A DNA stretch of 9,849 nucleotides from Candidatus Tectimicrobiota bacterium (GTDB lineage: Bacteria > UBA8248): the NCBI GenBank assembly GCA_016184445.1, contig JACPCT010000085.1, positions 1-9,849 on the forward strand, given 5' to 3'. A program made the position numbers and the translations under genes. Positions within the stretch are counted from its first letter, which is position 1. The number at the start of each line of letters is the position of its first letter. The notes under the pieces were generated by a model. The model had not been told where the DNA came from, ran no database searches, and was given only the letters and a program-made list of their open reading frames with translations. Shown piece by piece: positions 7,027 through 9,849 of the stretch.

Positions 7027-9109
7027 CGAGGCCCCGCGGCAGGAGGATGACGTAGACCTCGCGGGGGCCGTGGACGCCCCGGATGAGGGTGAGGGCGATG
7101 TCGGCCGAGCGGCTGGGCCCCGTGATGAGCTGGACGCAGCTGGGCCGCTCCCCGGCGATCGCCCCGCGGATGCGGGGCCCCAGGGCCGAGAGGTGGGGCA
7201 CGATCGTCTCCTCCCGCACCAGCGCCAGGTGGGCCTCGGGGAGGAGGGAGTGGAGGCGGGGGGAGTCCCCCCCGCTCGGCAGGACCAGCGTCCCCGTCTC
7301 GGCGACCGCCCAGGCGCAGCCCGTCACCCCCAGGCCCGCGGCCGCCAGCCGATCGCGGCCGTCCCCCTCCCCGGAAGGGGGGAGCACCTCGAAGCCCGCC
7401 TCCCTGAGCCACTCCGCCGCGGGAAGGGGGAGCCCCCCACTCATCGCGGCCGGCCGGCCCCTCCAGCGCCCGGCCAGCTCCAGCAGGTGCGCCTTCGCCT
7501 CCTCCAGGGAGGCGGGGCGGAAGACCTTCCCCCCCACCGCCTCGAACTCATGCTGGAAGCGCGCCGGGGGATCGGGAACCTCGACCTCGGGGAGGGTATC
7601 CGGCGGAGGGGCGGCGGGCCCGTGGCCCAGGGCGGCCTGCCGCCGCAGGCGGTCCACCATCCCCTCCGGCGTCCGTTCCTCAGCCGCCGGGGAGGAGGCG
7701 GGGGCCGCCTTGCGCCCGCGCTGGCGCTCCCGCCATCGGTCGCGGAAGCTCCTGCGGGCGGGGAAGGGCAGCTCCCGCCCCTTCGCCCACGCCCCCAGCG
7801 CCCCCGGCAGCCAGCCCGCCTTCAGCCGGCCGGAGAGGGGCCTCCCCAGCCAGGAGAGCGCCCGGAACGAGAGCTCCCACAGCGCCGGGCGGCGCATGGT
7901 CCAGGCCGCCGCGCGGAACAGGAGAGCCTCCCCCCGCCCGATGGTCCGCTGGGCCACCCGGGCCCCGCGCATCTCGATGAGCATCCGGGGGATGTCCACG
8001 AGGACGGGGCAGGCCTCCTGGCAGGCCCCGCACAGGCTCGAGGCGGCGGCCAGCTCGCCCGAGGCCTCAAGCCCCCGCAGCATGGGGCTCAGGACGGCCC
8101 CGATGGGCCCGCCGTAGACCGAGTCGTAGGCGTGGCCCCCGACCGTCTGGAAGACCGGGCAGGCGTTCTGGCAGGCCCCGCAGCGGATGCAGTGGAAGGC
8201 CTCCTGGAAGGGCCCGCCCAGGTGGCGCGAGCGCCCGTTGTCGAGGAGGACGAGGTGGACCTCCTCGGGGCCGTCCGGCTCGCCGGGCCGCCGGGGCCCC
8301 GTCACCATGGTGAAGTAGCTGGTGATCTTCTGGCCGGTGGCGCTGCGCGGCAGCACGGCGAGGAGCGTCAGGGCCTCCTCCAGGGTGGGGACCACCTTCT
8401 CGAACCCCATGAGGGCGATGTGCACCCTGGGCAGGGTGGTGACGAGGCGGCCGTTCCCCTCGTTCGTGACGAGGCAGAGGGTGCCCGTCTCGGCGATGGC
8501 GAAGTTGACGCCGCTGATCCCCACCCCGGCGGCGAGGAACTCCTGGCGGAGCGCCCGGCGGGCGAGGGCGGTGAGGGCCTCCGGGTCCCGGCCCGCGCCG
8601 GGGTCCACCTTGCGGGCGAAGAGGTCGGCCACCTGGTCCAGCGTCTTGTGGAGGGCGGGGGCGACGAGGTGGCTGGGCGTCTCCCCCGCGAGCTGGAGAA
8701 TCCACTCCCCCAGGTCCGTCTCGACCGGCCGGACGCCCGCCTTCTCGAGCGCCTCGTTCAGGTGGATCTCCTCGGAGGCCATGGACTTGCTCTTGACCGC
8801 GAGCTTGGCCCCATGGCGGCGGGCGATGCCGGCGATGATGCCCCGCGCCGCCTCGGCGTCGGGCGCGGCGTGCACCTCGACCCCCGCCCGGCGGAGGTTC
8901 GCCATGAGGGTCTCCAGGTGGCGGCCGACCTCCTCGAAGGTGCGGCGGCGGATCTCGCGGGCGCGGGCGCGCAGGGCGAGCGGGGCGGCCGTGGACTCGA
9001 AGGCCTTGAGGCGCAGCTCCCCGAAGCGGCCCGTCCCGCCTCCCAGCGCCTGCTGAAGGTGGGGGTCGGCCAGGGCGAGGGCGGCGCGCCGGTTGAAGGG
9101 GGAGGTCAC
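7022..9109 (-). CDS. LutB-LutC fusion: lactate-oxidation iron-sulfur and LUD-domain protein
   Basis: The Lut (Lld) system oxidises L-lactate to pyruvate through LutA, LutB and LutC. This 695-residue product joins the last two. Residues 1 to about 300 form a LUD domain (VGISGVNFAIAETGTLCLV). A two-cluster ferredoxin segment follows, with CIRCGACQNACP at Cys307/310/313/317 and LCGACQEACP at Cys360/363/367. The LutB-type C-terminal helices end in FPARRSFRDRW. A basic, Ala/Pro-rich linker (about 470-510) leads to a second LUD domain of LutC type (about 515-695) with VTGCAWAVAETGTLVLP and LITGPSRSADIALTLIRGVHGP. The GTG start at 9109 is chosen because it overlaps the lutA stop by four bases (GTGA) and has GGAAGG upstream; extending the frame to 9310 would bury it in lutA. 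Two separate genes are more usual, though LutBC fusions are known to me from sulfate reducers. It ends with TAG inside palindrome 3. Confidence 0.93.
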   Translation of the reverse strand: MTSPFNRRAALALADPHLQQALGGGTGRFGELRLKAFESTAAPLALRARAREIRRRTFEEVGRHLETLMANLRRAGVEVHAAPDAEAARGIIAGIARRHGAKLAVKSKSMASEEIHLNEALEKAGVRPVETDLGEWILQLAGETPSHLVAPALHKTLDQVADLFARKVDPGAGRDPEALTALARRALRQEFLAAGVGISGVNFAIAETGTLCLVTNEGNGRLVTTLPRVHIALMGFEKVVPTLEEALTLLAVLPRSATGQKITSYFTMVTGPRRPGEPDGPEEVHLVLLDNGRSRHLGGPFQEAFHCIRCGACQNACPVFQTVGGHAYDSVYGGPIGAVLSPMLRGLEASGELAAASSLCGACQEACPVLVDIPRMLIEMRGARVAQRTIGRGEALLFRAAAWTMRRPALWELSFRALSWLGRPLSGRLKAGWLPGALGAWAKGRELPFPARRSFRDRWRERQRGRKAAPASSPAAEERTPEGMVDRLRRQAALGHGPAAPPPDTLPEVEVPDPPARFQHEFEAVGGKVFRPASLEEAKAHLLELAGRWRGRPAAMSGGLPLPAAEWLREAGFEVLPPSGEGDGRDRLAAAGLGVTGCAWAVAETGTLVLPSGGDSPRLHSLLPEAHLALVREETIVPHLSALGPRIRGAIAGERPSCVQLITGPSRSADIALTLIRGVHGPREVYVILLPRGLA

Positions 9110-9849
9110 GCCTTCGGCCCTTCCGTCTCCGCCGGCCAGCCGGGGGCGCCCGGCCCCGCGAGGGCCTGGGCCAGGTGGAGGAGCCGGACCCGCGAGCCCC
9201 GGCGGGCGAGCCCGCCCCCGATCTGGAGCATGCACCCCGCGTCGGCCGCGACGAGCCAGTCGGCGCCTGTCCCCTCGGCGGCCTGGAGCTTCTGCTCCAG
9301 CATGGCGCACGAGACCTCGGGGAACTTGACCGCGAAGGAGCCCCCGAAGCCGCAGCAGCGGTCGCAGCCGGGCAGCTCCTCGCGCCGCTCGGCGGCGAGG
9401 CCGAGCAGGCGGCGCGGGGCCTCCCGCTCGCCGAGGCCCCGTAGGAGGTGGCAGGAGTCGTGGTAGACCGCCTTGCCAGGCAGGCGCGGGCTGCGCCCGC
9501 CGGGGGCATGGCGGTCGAGATACTGGGAGAGCTCAAGGACGCGCGAGGCGACGCGGCCGGCCTGCTCGCGCTTCCAGGGGTCACCGGGGAAGAGGGACGG
9601 GAGGACGCACTTGAGCATCCAGCCGCACGAACCCGAGGGGACGACGATGGGGGCGTCCCCCTCCAGCAGCTTGAGCTGGGGCTCGATCACCTTCCGCGCC
9701 TCCTCGCGGAAGCCGTTGTTGAAGTGGGGGAGGCCGCAGCAGGTCAGGCCCTCGGGGAAGTCCACCTCGGCGCCGGATTGCTCGAGGAGGTGCGCCGCCG
9801 CCTCGCCCACCTCCGGGAAGAAGTGGTCCACGAGGCAGGTGGCGAAGAG
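9106..9849 (-). CDS. lutA: LutA: Cys-rich CCG-domain lactate utilisation protein; start just outside the window
   Basis: The frame is open to the right edge, where it reads LFATCLVDHFFPEVG, the family N-terminal block. Only a few residues are therefore missing, and the GTG at 9831 is an internal Val. Two CCG domains are visible. The first has GLTCCGLPHFNNGF and VPSGSCGWM; the second has HDSCHLLRGLG, DRCCGFGGSFAVKFPEVS and the DAGCMLQIGG block. These Cys-rich modules occur in LutA, GlpC and heterodisulfide-reductase-type subunits and bind Fe-S clusters; being followed directly by LutB/LutC domains makes this LutA. It would act with the downstream fusion in oxidising lactate to pyruvate, probably at the cytoplasmic face of the membrane. 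It ends with TGA, sharing four bases with the next start, which implies translational coupling. Confidence 0.93.
   Translation of the reverse strand, partial: LFATCLVDHFFPEVGEAAAHLLEQSGAEVDFPEGLTCCGLPHFNNGFREEARKVIEPQLKLLEGDAPIVVPSGSCGWMLKCVLPSLFPGDPWKREQAGRVASRVLELSQYLDRHAPGGRSPRLPGKAVYHDSCHLLRGLGEREAPRRLLGLAAERREELPGCDRCCGFGGSFAVKFPEVSCAMLEQKLQAAEGTGADWLVAADAGCMLQIGGGLARRGSRVRLLHLAQALAGPGAPGWPAETEGPKA

Noticed and set aside
5310..7412. Minus-strand open frame of 700 codons opposite glnA
   Set aside because: It is a shadow of glnA and overlaps the end of lutBC in another frame; no family motifs, and an open antisense frame is common at this GC level.
9110..9310. Longer lutBC start giving 762 residues
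   Set aside because: The extra part is an Arg/Gly-rich shadow inside lutA; the GTGA overlap at 9106-9109 and the upstream GGAAGG explain the start better.
7070..9466. Plus-strand open frame of 798 codons opposite lutBC and lutA
   Set aside because: It is antisense to genes with clear Fe-S and LUD motifs; the translation is low-complexity and unrecognisable.

Overview
The window is very GC-rich chromosomal DNA, with G or C at most third codon positions, from what looks like a free-living heterotrophic bacterium. It has a GlnB/GlnD-type nitrogen cascade, a glutamine synthetase with an adenylylation-type Tyr loop, an IspH-UbiA fusion, a lactate-utilisation iron-sulfur system and a small Cys-rich protein of a type I associate with Deltaproteobacteria/Desulfobacterota-like genomes. 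A deltaproteobacterial, Tectomicrobia-like or related uncultured lineage would fit. This is inference, because no rRNA or phylogenetic marker is present. There are no mobile-element genes, tRNAs, rRNAs or CRISPR arrays.

Layout, left to right. (1) 1-1476 (+): the 3' part of a gene fusing IspH (last step of the MEP isoprenoid pathway) to a multi-pass UbiA-family prenyltransferase; it runs off the left edge. (2) 1485-1516: an intrinsic terminator serving the converging gene. (3) 1537-1857 (-): a 106-residue protein with eight cysteines. (4) 1858-2175: a divergent intergenic region with an AT-rich patch holding a 19-bp near-perfect inverted repeat and direct repeats, then a good sigma-70-type promoter. 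(5) 2176-6974 (+): glnB (P-II), glnD (the enzyme that uridylylates and deuridylylates P-II) and glnA (glutamine synthetase I), a compact nitrogen-assimilation cluster. (6) 6834-7026: the glnA terminator hairpin and three related palindromes between convergent genes. (7) 7022-9849 (-): lutA (right-edge partial) and a fused lutBC, with a 4-bp overlap, for oxidation of lactate to pyruvate.

How they fit together: GlnD senses glutamine and modifies P-II at Tyr51; P-II in turn controls glutamine synthetase activity and expression. All three central components sit together here, and glnB has its own housekeeping-type promoter. The Lut genes are an unrelated carbon-use module transcribed towards glnA.

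The oddest observation is at the end of glnA. The protein reaches its family-typical C-terminus (...LYYDI), but the next codon is TGG rather than a stop. The frame stays open through a textbook terminator hairpin and two of the palindromes, adding 54 residues. This is either a real stop-loss or a one-base sequence error.
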